A DNA stretch of 54,558 nt from Achromobacter agilis (GTDB lineage: Bacteria; Pseudomonadota; Gammaproteobacteria; Burkholderiales; Burkholderiaceae_B). The stretch spans positions 1-54,558 of the forward strand of contig NZ_UFQB01000036.1 of the NCBI RefSeq assembly GCF_900496965.1, read 5' to 3'. The position numbers were made by a program, and so were the translations under genes. Position 1 is the stretch's first letter; each line of letters begins with the position of its first letter. The notes under the pieces were generated by a model, which saw only the letters and a list, made by a program, of their open reading frames with translations, made no database searches and was not told where the DNA came from. Of this stretch, positions 27,435-36,265 are shown one piece after another.

Positions 27435-27453
27435 AATAATGATAATCATTCTC
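27435..27453. promoter_or_regulatory. Fur box
   Basis: AATAATGATAATCATTCTC matches the 19-bp consensus GATAATGATAATCATTATC at 17 positions. Located just upstream of the MFS gene and 190 bp upstream of the carbonic anhydrase gene. TATATA elements flank it (27455-27460), compatible with overlap of the MFS promoter. Confidence 0.85.
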
Positions 27454-27563
27454 GTATATAGCGTATGGCTTGCCTTGTCCAGGCCAAAAACCCTTGCCGC
27501 TTCAGGGTCTAGCCCCGGGAACACCGGGCCAAGTGTGGGAAAATCCTATGTCGACTCGATGAA

Positions 27564-27588
27564 AAGGGGCTTCCAAACGAAGCCCCTT
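27564..27588. terminator. Hairpin between MFS promoter and carbonic anhydrase gene
   Basis: A perfect 10-bp stem AAGGGGCTTC/GAAGCCCCTT with a 5-base loop, with A residues on the left and only TTG on the right. It sits 55 bp upstream of the carbonic anhydrase start. It may terminate upstream transcription or act in the leader of the carbonic anhydrase mRNA. Confidence 0.45.
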
Positions 27589-27643
27589 GTTGCGTGTGTC
27601 GGCGCGCCAGCATGCCTGGCTCCGCTACGAGGACGAAAAGATC

Positions 27644-28294
27644 ATGTTTCCAAAAAGACTCTCTGAAGGCTACCAATCATTCCTGCAGGGCCGCTTCCAC
27701 TCGGAAAGCAGCCGATACAAGAAGTTGGCCGAAACTGGGCAAAGCCCGGAAATCCTGATCATCGGATGCTGCGACTCCCGCGTCTCGCCCGAAGTGATCT
27801 TCGATGCCGGCCCCGGCGAAATGTTCGTGATCCGCAACGTCGCGAACCTGGTCCCGCCCTGTGATCCCGACTCCGAATCCTCGTACCACGGCACCAGCGC
27901 CGCCATCGAATTCGCCGTCAACGGCCTGAACGTCAAGCACATCGTGGTGCTGGGCCACGCCTCCTGCGGCGGCATCCGTTCCTTCTTCGACGACGCCAAG
28001 CCCCTGTCCAAGGGCGATTTCATCGGCAAGTGGATGTCGCAGATCGAACCCGTGGCCGAACGCCTGGGCCCCGCCACCGGCGACCGCCAAGCCAATCTGA
28101 AGCGCCTCGAGCTGGCGACGGTGGAACACAGCCTGAACAACCTGATGACGTTCCCGTCCATCCGCCGCCGCGTGCAGAAGGGCGAGCTGGAGCTGCACGG
28201 CACGTACTTCGGCGTGGCCACGGGCGTGCTGTTCCTGCGCGACTCCAAGACCGGCGAATTCAATCCCTGCCTGGAAACCGGCATCGTCGGCTAG
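27644..28294 (+). CDS. Beta-class carbonic anhydrase
   Basis: A 216-residue zinc enzyme interconverting CO2 and bicarbonate. Visible: IIGCCDSRVSPEVIFDAGPG (zinc Cys and the Asp-Arg dyad), FVIRNVANLVPP, and GHASCGGIRSFF (zinc His and Cys). Length is normal. Start at ATG 27644, where family similarity begins; GAGGA lies upstream. It supplies bicarbonate, for example to ppc and biosynthetic carboxylases. Confidence 0.93.
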   Translation: MFPKRLSEGYQSFLQGRFHSESSRYKKLAETGQSPEILIIGCCDSRVSPEVIFDAGPGEMFVIRNVANLVPPCDPDSESSYHGTSAAIEFAVNGLNVKHIVVLGHASCGGIRSFFDDAKPLSKGDFIGKWMSQIEPVAERLGPATGDRQANLKRLELATVEHSLNNLMTFPSIRRRVQKGELELHGTYFGVATGVLFLRDSKTGEFNPCLETGIVG

Positions 28295-28339
28295 GTGCGG
28301 CCGGCTAGGTGCGGCCGGCCAGGCGCGGCCGCGCGGGCC

Positions 28340-29017
28340 TCACACCCGGTAGGCCTGCGCCAGCCTCTCGTAGTTGTTCTTCAGGATGATGCCCGCGTAG
28401 TACACATGCTCGCGCATCAGGTCTTCCGCGCGCGCGCCGTCCCGGGCGATGATCGCGCTGACGATCCGGTGGTGGTCGTCGTGCGAGCGCAGGATGATGC
28501 CGTGGTCCTCCCACAGGATGATGCGGTCCGATGCGTAGGGGATGGCCTGCGCCTGGGTGGCGAAGCGCTTCACCCACGGGTTGCCCGCCGCCTCAAGAAT
28601 GCCGTTGTGCAGCGTGATGTTCACCTGCTGGTACGGCAGGTGGTCTTCGGGCAGCAGCACCCCCTTGCCCAGGATCCGGTCGCCGTCGTCCAGGCAATTC
28701 TTCAGCACCGCCACCGCGTCGTGCGATAGCCCGCGCAGGGCAGCCTGGCGGCAGGCCAGCCCCTCCAGCGCGGCGCGCACCTCGTAGGCGGCAACGATCT
28801 CCCCGATGTCGTAGGCGCGGACGGTGTATCCGCGCTTGGGCAGGTGCTCCAGCAAGCCTTCGTTGCCTAGCGTCGCCAGCGCGGCGCGCACCGGCGTGCG
28901 CGACACCCCCAGCTTCTCGGCCAGCGGGATTTCTTCAAGACGGGCGCCAGGGTTGAATTTGCCATGCAGCACCCAGTCCCGCAGCGTATCGGTCACGTGT
29001 TGAGATAGCGTATCCAT
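28340..29017 (-). CDS. GntR-family regulator with FCD domain
   Basis: A 225-residue regulator: N-terminal winged helix (PGARLEEIPLAEKLGVSRTP, VRAALATLGNEGLLEHLPKRGYTV) and C-terminal helical FCD domain (AYEVRAALEGLACRQAA, HNGILEAAGNPWV, HHRIVSAIIARDGARAEDLM with metal/ligand His residues). Divergent from an SDR and LIV-type transport cluster. TGTATACA palindromes in the shared spacer fit the FCD-type operator, so it probably represses that cluster until a carboxylic acid inducer binds. Confidence 0.9.
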   Translation of the reverse strand: MDTLSQHVTDTLRDWVLHGKFNPGARLEEIPLAEKLGVSRTPVRAALATLGNEGLLEHLPKRGYTVRAYDIGEIVAAYEVRAALEGLACRQAALRGLSHDAVAVLKNCLDDGDRILGKGVLLPEDHLPYQQVNITLHNGILEAAGNPWVKRFATQAQAIPYASDRIILWEDHGIILRSHDDHHRIVSAIIARDGARAEDLMREHVYYAGIILKNNYERLAQAYRV

Positions 29018-29023
29018 GCCTTC

Positions 29024-29153
29024 ATTGTATACATGAAGAATACTTGCGCCACCTTGTCAAGAGTCCGCTCTCTCGCTTTCCCTAAGGTTTCTGTCCTAAA
29101 TCAAACGGCGTTCAGGGTAAGCCCCTATACCTCGCAGCACTCCATGTATACAT
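29024..29153. promoter_or_regulatory. Two TGTATACA boxes in the divergent promoter
   Basis: TGTATACA occurs at 29026-29033 (just upstream of the GntR gene start) and at 29145-29152 (70 bp before the SDR start), the second inside ATGTATACAT. Spacing is 119 bp, centre to centre. They are likely operators of the GntR/FCD regulator acting on both promoters. Confidence 0.7.
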
Positions 29154-29222
29154 AATCGCAAAAAATTAACGATAGCGGCCATGCCACCCCCAAGGCTTGC
29201 GGCACGCCACCGAGGAGACAGC

Positions 29223-30017
29223 ATGTCCAATGTATCCACGCCCGCCGAATCCGGCGCCACTCCCCGTCTCGCGCTGGTAACCGGCGGCGGCGGCGGCATC
29301 GGAGCCACCGTCTGCCAGGAGCTGGCGCTGGCCGGCTTCCGCGTCGTGGTCTCGGACGTGGATGCCGGGCGCGCCGGCCGCGTGGCCGACGAACTCGGCG
29401 CGCCGCACGCCGCCCATGCCTTCGACGTCAGCGACGAAGCCTCGGTCGAGCGCGCATTCGACGAGATCGAAACCCGGCATGGCCCGATCGCCGTCCTGGT
29501 CAGCGCGGCCGGCCTGCTGCTGTTCCAGGAAAACGGCGAGCGTCCGCTGATCAAGGACACCACGCTGGACATCTGGGAACGCAGCTTCGCCGTCAACGCG
29601 CGTGGCGTCTTCCTGTGCGGACGCGCCTACTTGCGCCGGCGCGAAGCCGCGCCGGTGGCCCATGGCCGCATCATCACCTTCACGTCGGTGGCCGCGCAGC
29701 TCGGCGGCTATCGTTCCAGCGCTTCGTACATCGCCGCCAAATCCGCCGTGCTGGGCCTGACCAAGGCCATGGCGCGCGAATCCGCGCACCTGGGCGTCAC
29801 CGTCAACGGCATCGCGCCCGGCCTGATCGACACGGACATGCTGCGCAGCACGGTCACCAGCAGCGGCGCGCTCGCCGCGGCCGCCCAGGCGATTCCGCTG
29901 GGCCGCATCGGCACCGTGGACGACGTGGCCGCCGCCGTGCGCTTCCTGGCCTCCGAAGCGGCCGGATACATCACCGGGAGCGTCATCGACGTGAACGGCG
30001 GCTACCGCATGCAGTAG
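29223..30017 (+). CDS. Short-chain dehydrogenase/reductase
   Basis: A 264-residue classical SDR: TGGGGGIGATVCQELA cofactor loop, DVD at the end of beta-2 (NAD preference), ITFTSVAAQLG with the catalytic Ser, YIAAKSAVLG with Tyr and Lys, and NGIAPGLIDTDML. The usual NNAG reads SAAG. First gene of the divergent catabolic cluster, with GAGGAGA ribosome site. Substrate unknown; oxidation of a secondary alcohol is likely. Confidence 0.88.
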   Translation: MSNVSTPAESGATPRLALVTGGGGGIGATVCQELALAGFRVVVSDVDAGRAGRVADELGAPHAAHAFDVSDEASVERAFDEIETRHGPIAVLVSAAGLLLFQENGERPLIKDTTLDIWERSFAVNARGVFLCGRAYLRRREAAPVAHGRIITFTSVAAQLGGYRSSASYIAAKSAVLGLTKAMARESAHLGVTVNGIAPGLIDTDMLRSTVTSSGALAAAAQAIPLGRIGTVDDVAAAVRFLASEAAGYITGSVIDVNGGYRMQ

Positions 30018-30096
30018 GAAATTCCGGCGGCCCGCCCGCCTACGCAGCAAAGCGCCGCACCAACACAGGCGCGCATCCAGAAACGGGAGACAAAGC

Positions 30097-31311
30097 ATGA
30101 ATCAACGTAGTCGCTACGCGACGGCTGCCGCGCTGTGCGCGTGGGCCCTATCCGCAGGCGCGCAGGCGCAGCAAGCGCCCGGCGTCACCGACAAGACCAT
30201 CAGGATCGGCATGTTCGCGCCGCTGTCCGGCAGCGGCATGGCCTACGGCTTCGACGTCGTGAACGCCGCCAAGATGTGGTACGCCAAGGTCAACAAGGAC
30301 GGCGGCGTGAACGGCCGGCAGATCGAGCTGGTCATCGAAGACGACCGCTGCAACGCCAACGACCTGGTCGCCGCCGTGAAGAAGCTGAACGAGCAGGACA
30401 AGGTGTTCCTGCTGAACGGCGGATCCTGCTCGGCCGCGGTGGTCGCCTCGCGCGAATACGTCGAACGCGAGAAGGTGCCGCTCGTCATGCTCAACGCCTC
30501 GGGCGACGGCGCCCTCTATCCGCCCTCCAAATACATCTACGGCGCCTTCTCGATTTCGCAGCACGCGGTGGGCGGATCGATGGTGCAGTTCGCATCGGAA
30601 CACCTGAAGGCCAAGAAGATCGGCTACATCAATCACGACGACGCGTATGGGGGCTGGAACCTGGAGGCCGCCCAGGCCCAGGCCAAGCAGCTCGGCGATC
30701 CGGTCCTGCAAGTGCAGTCAGTGAACCCGAACATCACCGACGTCACCGCCCCGATGCTGAAGATCCGCGCGGCCAACCCGGACGTGCTGCTGCTGACCAC
30801 CTACGCCCGCCCCGCCGCTCTCATCATCAAGAAGGCGCAGGAACTGGGCTGGAACAAGCCCATCGTGCTGGCGGTGAACGGCACGGCCGACCTGAAGCAG
30901 CTGGTGGAGAACGTGGGCAACAAGGACGCGTTCAAGAACGTCTACATCCAGGACGTGCTTTCCGACCTGCCGGGCGGCCCCAAGCTGACCTGGGTGTACG
31001 ACATGTACAAGCAGTCCTATCCCGACCTGGCCGCCAAACCGGGCCATCCGCAGTCATACATGCCCTATGGCCTGCCGCCGGCGATGGCGGTCGTGAACGC
31101 GCTGAAGGCCGCCGGCCCGCAGCCCACGCGCGAAAAGGTGCTGCAGGCGCTGGAGACGATGAAGTTCGACTCCGAGGTCATGGCAGGCCCCATCGAGTTC
31201 GGCCCGGGCGACCGCGCCGCGCAGGAATCCGCCATCTATATCAAGTTCGACGGCACCAATATGTCGCTCGTGCCCGGCGCATTCAAGAGCACCTGGCAAT
31301 ACCAGAAGTAG
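30097..31311 (+). CDS. LIV-type ABC transporter substrate-binding protein
   Basis: A 404-residue periplasmic protein with a signal peptide (ALCAWALSAGAQAQ). The mature part has the Leu/Ile/Val-receptor fold (peripla_BP_6): TIRIGMFAPLSGSGMAYG, EDDRCNANDLVAAVKKL, NGGSCSAAVVASREYV, KKIGYINHDDAYG. In this family such receptors often bind aromatic or other organic acids and not amino acids. Followed by a matching permease and ATPase set, separated by a GC hairpin. Confidence 0.9.
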   Translation: MNQRSRYATAAALCAWALSAGAQAQQAPGVTDKTIRIGMFAPLSGSGMAYGFDVVNAAKMWYAKVNKDGGVNGRQIELVIEDDRCNANDLVAAVKKLNEQDKVFLLNGGSCSAAVVASREYVEREKVPLVMLNASGDGALYPPSKYIYGAFSISQHAVGGSMVQFASEHLKAKKIGYINHDDAYGGWNLEAAQAQAKQLGDPVLQVQSVNPNITDVTAPMLKIRAANPDVLLLTTYARPAALIIKKAQELGWNKPIVLAVNGTADLKQLVENVGNKDAFKNVYIQDVLSDLPGGPKLTWVYDMYKQSYPDLAAKPGHPQSYMPYGLPPAMAVVNALKAAGPQPTREKVLQALETMKFDSEVMAGPIEFGPGDRAAQESAIYIKFDGTNMSLVPGAFKSTWQYQK

Positions 31312-31334
31312 AACCTCGGCCCGAAACAGGTCCG

Positions 31335-31364
31335 GCCCGCGCGGCGGCGCAGCGCTGCGCGGGC
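31335..31364 (+). other. GC-rich intra-operon hairpin
   Basis: Stem GCCCGCGC (31335-31342) pairs with GCGCGGGC (31357-31364); the spacer itself contains the palindrome GCGCAGCGCTGCGC. Placed between the receptor and permease genes with no T-run, so it more likely protects the receptor mRNA from 3' decay than terminates transcription. Confidence 0.5.
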
Positions 31365-31378
31365 GGCCGGAGAACATC

Positions 31379-32281
31379 ATGAGCTTTGCCGATATCTGGC
31401 TGTTCCTGCAGCAGGGGGTGCTGTCGGGACTGGTGACCGGCAGCGTGTATGCGCTGCTGGCGGTCGCCGTGGTCATCATCTTCAAGACCACCGACGTGCC
31501 CAATTTCGCACAGGGCGAAATTTTCATGGTCGGCGGCTACATCGCCCTGTTCCTTACGCTGGTGATGGGCTGGCCCTACCTGGCCGTCATCCCCGTCACG
31601 CTGGCCATGGTCGCCCTCGTGTCGGGCCTGTTCCAGCGCGTAGTGATGGAACGCGTCATCGCCTCGAAGGGCGTGGGCGTGCAGATGGTCATCGCCACGC
31701 TGGGCCTGGCCTACGCGCTGAAAGGCATGGTGCGCCAGACGGGCTTGGGCGACACACCTCGCTCGCTGCCGCCGCTGGCGCCGACAGACGCCGTCATCAT
31801 CGGCGATGCGGTGCTGACCCAGCTGGATATGGTGATCTTCGCCGTGGCGGTGGGCGTCATGCTGCTGCTGTTCTTCATGTTCACCTACACCCGCGTCGGC
31901 CGCGCGATGCGCGCCGTCGGCATGAATCCGAAGGCGGCCCGTCTGGTGGGCGTGAACCTGGCGCGCATCCGCATGATGGTATGGGCGCTATCCGGCCTGA
32001 TTTCGGCAGTGGCCGCGCTGCTCATCACGCCCAAGATCCTCATCACGCCGGACATCGGCCACATCGCCATCCTGGCCTATGCCGCCGCGATCGTAGGCGG
32101 CATCACCAGCCTGCCCGGCGCGGTGGTGGGCGGCTTCGTGATCGGCGTGGCCGAAAACCTGGTGGGGCTGTTCATCTCGACCAACGCCATCGTGGTCGCG
32201 CCGTTCGTCGCCATCATGGTGGTGCTGCTGCTGCGTCCCCAGGGCCTGTTGGGCGGAAAACTGCAGGTGAAGAAAGTATGA
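31379..32281 (+). CDS. LIV-type ABC transporter permease (LivH)
   Basis: A 300-residue inner-membrane permease with about eight hydrophobic segments: SGLVTGSVYALLAVAVVIIF, NFAQGEIFMVGGYIAL, and GRAMRAVGMNPKAARLVGVN (cytoplasmic loop contacting the ATPase). Its stop overlaps the LivM start (ATGA at 32278). Confidence 0.92.
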   Translation: MSFADIWLFLQQGVLSGLVTGSVYALLAVAVVIIFKTTDVPNFAQGEIFMVGGYIALFLTLVMGWPYLAVIPVTLAMVALVSGLFQRVVMERVIASKGVGVQMVIATLGLAYALKGMVRQTGLGDTPRSLPPLAPTDAVIIGDAVLTQLDMVIFAVAVGVMLLLFFMFTYTRVGRAMRAVGMNPKAARLVGVNLARIRMMVWALSGLISAVAALLITPKILITPDIGHIAILAYAAAIVGGITSLPGAVVGGFVIGVAENLVGLFISTNAIVVAPFVAIMVVLLLRPQGLLGGKLQVKKV

Positions 32282-33279
32282 GCAACAAGATCGACCGCAT
32301 TCTCCTGGCGCTGATGGCCGCGGTGCTGACGGCCCTGCCCTTCGTGGCCAGCGGCTACGTCATCTATGTCGTCAACCTGCTGATGGTGTTCGTCGTGCTG
32401 GCCCTGGGCCTGCATGTCGTCATCGGCGAGACCGGCCAGTTCGCGCTGTCGCACGCCGCCTTCTATGGCGTGGGCATCTATACCGCCGGCCTCATCAACA
32501 ACCAGTGGCACCCGCCGTTCTTCATCTCCATCATCGCGGGCGGTCTGCTGGCCGCGGCGCTCGGCTACCTGATCGGCGCGCTGGCGCTGCGCATGCGCGA
32601 CATCTATCTTGCGCTGTCGACGTTCGCGTTCGGCGAAGCCATGCAATGGGTATTCCTGAACTGGCAATCGGTCACCAACGGGTCGAACGGCTTCCGGATC
32701 TCGCCGGCGACGCTGTTCGGCTACGAACTGGCTACCGATCTCAAGGCCTACCCCTTCGTGGTGCTGATCGCCGCGCTCCTGCTGGCGGCAACCATCGCCC
32801 TGTCGCGTTCGCAGCTCGGCTCGGCCTTCCGGGCCGTGCGCGAAAGCGACGTCGCGGCGCAGGCCATGGGCGTGAACATCAATGCCATCAAGCGCACCGC
32901 CTTCACCATTTCCGCCGCCTATGCCGGCATCGCGGGCGGCATGTACACGACATTCGCGTCGTTCATCCATCCCGAAAGCCTGGGCTTCCAGACCACCATC
33001 CTGATCCTCACGATGGTCGTCGTGGGCGGCATCGGTTCCGTGCGCGGCGCCATTGCCGGCGCGATCGGCTTCGGCCTGATCTCCGAGCTGCTGCGCCAGG
33101 CCCTGTCATTCCAGGAGATCATTTACGGCTTCATTCTGATGGGCTTCATGATGTTTGCGCCGAAGGGTCTGTTCGCCGGCCGCGATGCGCGCCGCCGCGC
33201 CCCCTCCCCCGCAGCGCCCGCCACGGCGCAGCGCCCCGCCGCCGGCACCGCCAAATCGACGCAAAGGAGCGCGGTATGA
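32278..33279 (+). CDS. LIV-type ABC transporter permease (LivM)
   Basis: A 333-residue second permease: LALGLHVVIGETGQFALSHA near the N-terminus, GSAFRAVRESDVAAQAMGVN (ATPase-contact loop) and VVVGGIGSVRGAIAGAIGFG. The C-terminal about 30 residues are an Ala/Pro/Arg tail. The start at 32278 overlaps the LivH stop, and its own stop overlaps the LivG start (ATGA at 33276). Confidence 0.92.
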   Translation: MSNKIDRILLALMAAVLTALPFVASGYVIYVVNLLMVFVVLALGLHVVIGETGQFALSHAAFYGVGIYTAGLINNQWHPPFFISIIAGGLLAAALGYLIGALALRMRDIYLALSTFAFGEAMQWVFLNWQSVTNGSNGFRISPATLFGYELATDLKAYPFVVLIAALLLAATIALSRSQLGSAFRAVRESDVAAQAMGVNINAIKRTAFTISAAYAGIAGGMYTTFASFIHPESLGFQTTILILTMVVVGGIGSVRGAIAGAIGFGLISELLRQALSFQEIIYGFILMGFMMFAPKGLFAGRDARRRAPSPAAPATAQRPAAGTAKSTQRSAV

Positions 33280-34032
33280 GCACCCATCCCTATCTGGACG
33301 TGCAGGGGCTGACCGTGAAGTTCGGCGGGCTGACCGCCATCAATGGCCTGTCGATGCAGGTGGAGCGCGGCCGCATCCACGCGCTGATCGGCCCCAATGG
33401 CGCCGGCAAATCCACCACCTTCAACTGCATTTCGCGCTATTACCGCCCAAGCAGCGGCAGCATCCGGTTCGACGGCGCCGACATCACGGCGAAGAAGCCA
33501 CACGAAATGGCGACGCTGGGCGTAGCGCGCACCTTCCAGAACCTCGAACTCTTCGGCGCGCTCAGCGTGCGCGAAAACGCCTTGCTCGGCACCTACGCCC
33601 ACGGCGCGAACACCCCGGGCAAGCTGCTGCGTCCGGCGATGGCCGAAACGCGCGAGCGCGTCGAGCACCTGCTGGAACGCGTGGGCCTGGCCGATTTCCT
33701 GGACACCCCCGCATGCAGCCTCGACTTCGGCAGGCAGAAGATGCTGGAGCTGGCGCGCGCGCTGGCCATTTCCCCCAAGCTGTTGCTGCTGGACGAACCC
33801 GCGGCGGGCCTGCGCAACCGCGAGATCGAGACGCTGGACCGCCTGCTGACCGAGCTATGCGAACGCGACGGCATCACAGTGCTGCTGGTGGAACACGTCA
33901 TGCAGCTGGTGATGTCGATCTCGGATCGCATCACTGTCATGTCCTTCGGCGAGAAGATTGCCGAAGGCACGCCCGCGGAGGTGCGCAGCAATCCCCGCGT
34001 GATCGAGGCCTATCTGGGCAAGGGAGCCGCCG

Positions 34033-34040
<8 letters not shown>
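33276..34040 (+). CDS. LIV-type ABC transporter ATPase (LivG)
   Basis: A 254-residue ATPase: Walker A GPNGAGKST, Q-loop ARTFQNLELF, Walker B KLLLLDEPAAGL, switch His in VLLVEHVMQLV. The ABC signature is unusual, SLDFGRQKMLELARAL instead of a LSxGQ-type sequence, although LivG proteins do vary here. Overlaps LivM (ATGA) and LivF (8 bp). Confidence 0.92.
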
Positions 34041-34752
<712 letters not shown>

Positions 34753-34769
34753 CGCCACAAGGAAAATCC

Positions 34770-35522
34770 ATGATTTCGATGCAAGAAAAACGGGTCCTCG
34801 TCACAGGCGCCGGGCGGGGCCTGGGCGCCACCATCGCGCAGGGCTTCGCCCGGCAGGGCGCCATGGTCATCGTCGCCGACGTGGACGCCGCGCTGGCCGC
34901 GCGCGCCGCCCAGGCCATCCGCGCCGAAGGCGGCCAGGCCTGCGACGCCGTGCTCGACGTGACCCAGGCGGATGCCGTCCGCGACTTTGCCGCGCAATCC
35001 GCCGCGCGCCACGGCAACCTGGACGTCCTGGTCAACAACGCCGGCATCTCGGCGCGCGCGCCGTTCGACGACCCGCGCACGCCCGAAATCTGGGATCGCG
35101 TCATGCAGGTGAATCTGCAGGGCACCTTCAACGTCACCCATGCCTTTGTCGAACAGCTCAAGGCGACACGCGGCGCCATCGTGAACCTGTGCTCCATCGT
35201 GGCCTATGGCTGCAGCATTTCCACGGCGGGCTATGTGGTGTCCAAGGGCGGCGTGCGCTCGTTCACGGAAGTGCTGGCACGCGACCTGGCGCCGCATGGC
35301 GTACGCGTGAACGCGGTGGCGCCGGGCCTGATGGAAACCGAGATGACGGCGGGCCAGCGCGCGCAGGCGCACGGCACCGACTGGTACATGCAGCGGGCGC
35401 CCATGGCGCGCGCGGGCCGGGCCGATGAAATCGTCGGCCCCGTGCTTTTCCTGGCCTCTGACATGGCCAGCTACGTGAACGGCGTGGTGCTGCCCGTGGA
35501 CGGCGGCTACCTCGCCGTATAG
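34770..35522 (+). CDS. Short-chain dehydrogenase/reductase
   Basis: A 250-residue classical SDR: TGAGRGLGATIAQGFA, DVDAAL (NAD-type acidic residue), VLVNNAGISARAPF, NLCSIVAYG, YVVSKGGVRS, NAVAPGLMETEM. Follows livF by 17 bp in the same direction. One of three SDRs in the cluster, so several alcohol/ketone steps of one degradation pathway are likely. Confidence 0.9.
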   Translation: MISMQEKRVLVTGAGRGLGATIAQGFARQGAMVIVADVDAALAARAAQAIRAEGGQACDAVLDVTQADAVRDFAAQSAARHGNLDVLVNNAGISARAPFDDPRTPEIWDRVMQVNLQGTFNVTHAFVEQLKATRGAIVNLCSIVAYGCSISTAGYVVSKGGVRSFTEVLARDLAPHGVRVNAVAPGLMETEMTAGQRAQAHGTDWYMQRAPMARAGRADEIVGPVLFLASDMASYVNGVVLPVDGGYLAV

Positions 35523-35531
35523 GGAGATACC

Positions 35532-36260
35532 ATGAATCTGGGTACGGCATTGGTCACCGGCGGCGCCAGCGGCATGGGCCTGGCGATTGTCGAACGCTTG
35601 GCGCAAGACGGCTTTCACGTGGTGATGGCGGACCGCAATGCGGAACTCGCGGAGCGGGAATCGCGCGCGCTCCGCCAGCTGGGGCTGGCAGTCGAATACC
35701 GCGTCGTCGACCTGACGGACGAGGCCGCCACGCGCGCGCTGGTCCGCGAGCTCGTCCCGCTGAGCGCGCTGATCAACAACGCGGGCGTCTTCGACGAGCG
35801 CAAATTCTTCGACGTCGACAGCGGCGACTACCGCCGCGCGTTCGAGATCAACCTGCTGGCGGTGGCGACGCTGACGCAGGAAGCCGCCCTCGGCATGGCG
35901 CCGGGTGCCAAGATCGTCAACATCGCCTCGCGCGCCTACCTGGGCGCGAAGAACCATCCCCATTACGTGGCCTCCAAGGCGGCGCTCGTGGGGTACACGC
36001 GCGCCGCGGCCATGGAGCTGGCGCCGCGCGGCATCCTGGTCAACGCCATCGCCCCCGGGCTCATCGATACGCCGCTCCTGCGCAACCTGACGTCCGAGCG
36101 CCTGGCCGCGCAACTGGCCTTGCAGCCCACCGGCCGCGCGGGCCAGCCGCGCGACATCGCCAATGCCGTGTCCTTCCTGGCCGCGCCGCACATGGACTTC
36201 ATCACGGGCCAGGTCATTTTCGTGGACGGCGGCAAGTCGCTGGGCGGATCGGGAGCGTAA
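35532..36260 (+). CDS. Short-chain dehydrogenase/reductase
   Basis: A 242-residue SDR: TGGASGMGLAIVERLA, ADRNAEL, ALINNAGVFDERKF, NIASRAYLG, YVASKAALVG, NAIAPGLIDTPLL. Starts 9 bp after the previous SDR and ends 5 bp before the FAD-dehydrogenase gene, so clearly in one operon. Confidence 0.9.
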   Translation: MNLGTALVTGGASGMGLAIVERLAQDGFHVVMADRNAELAERESRALRQLGLAVEYRVVDLTDEAATRALVRELVPLSALINNAGVFDERKFFDVDSGDYRRAFEINLLAVATLTQEAALGMAPGAKIVNIASRAYLGAKNHPHYVASKAALVGYTRAAAMELAPRGILVNAIAPGLIDTPLLRNLTSERLAAQLALQPTGRAGQPRDIANAVSFLAAPHMDFITGQVIFVDGGKSLGGSGA

Positions 36261-36265
36261 GCCGC

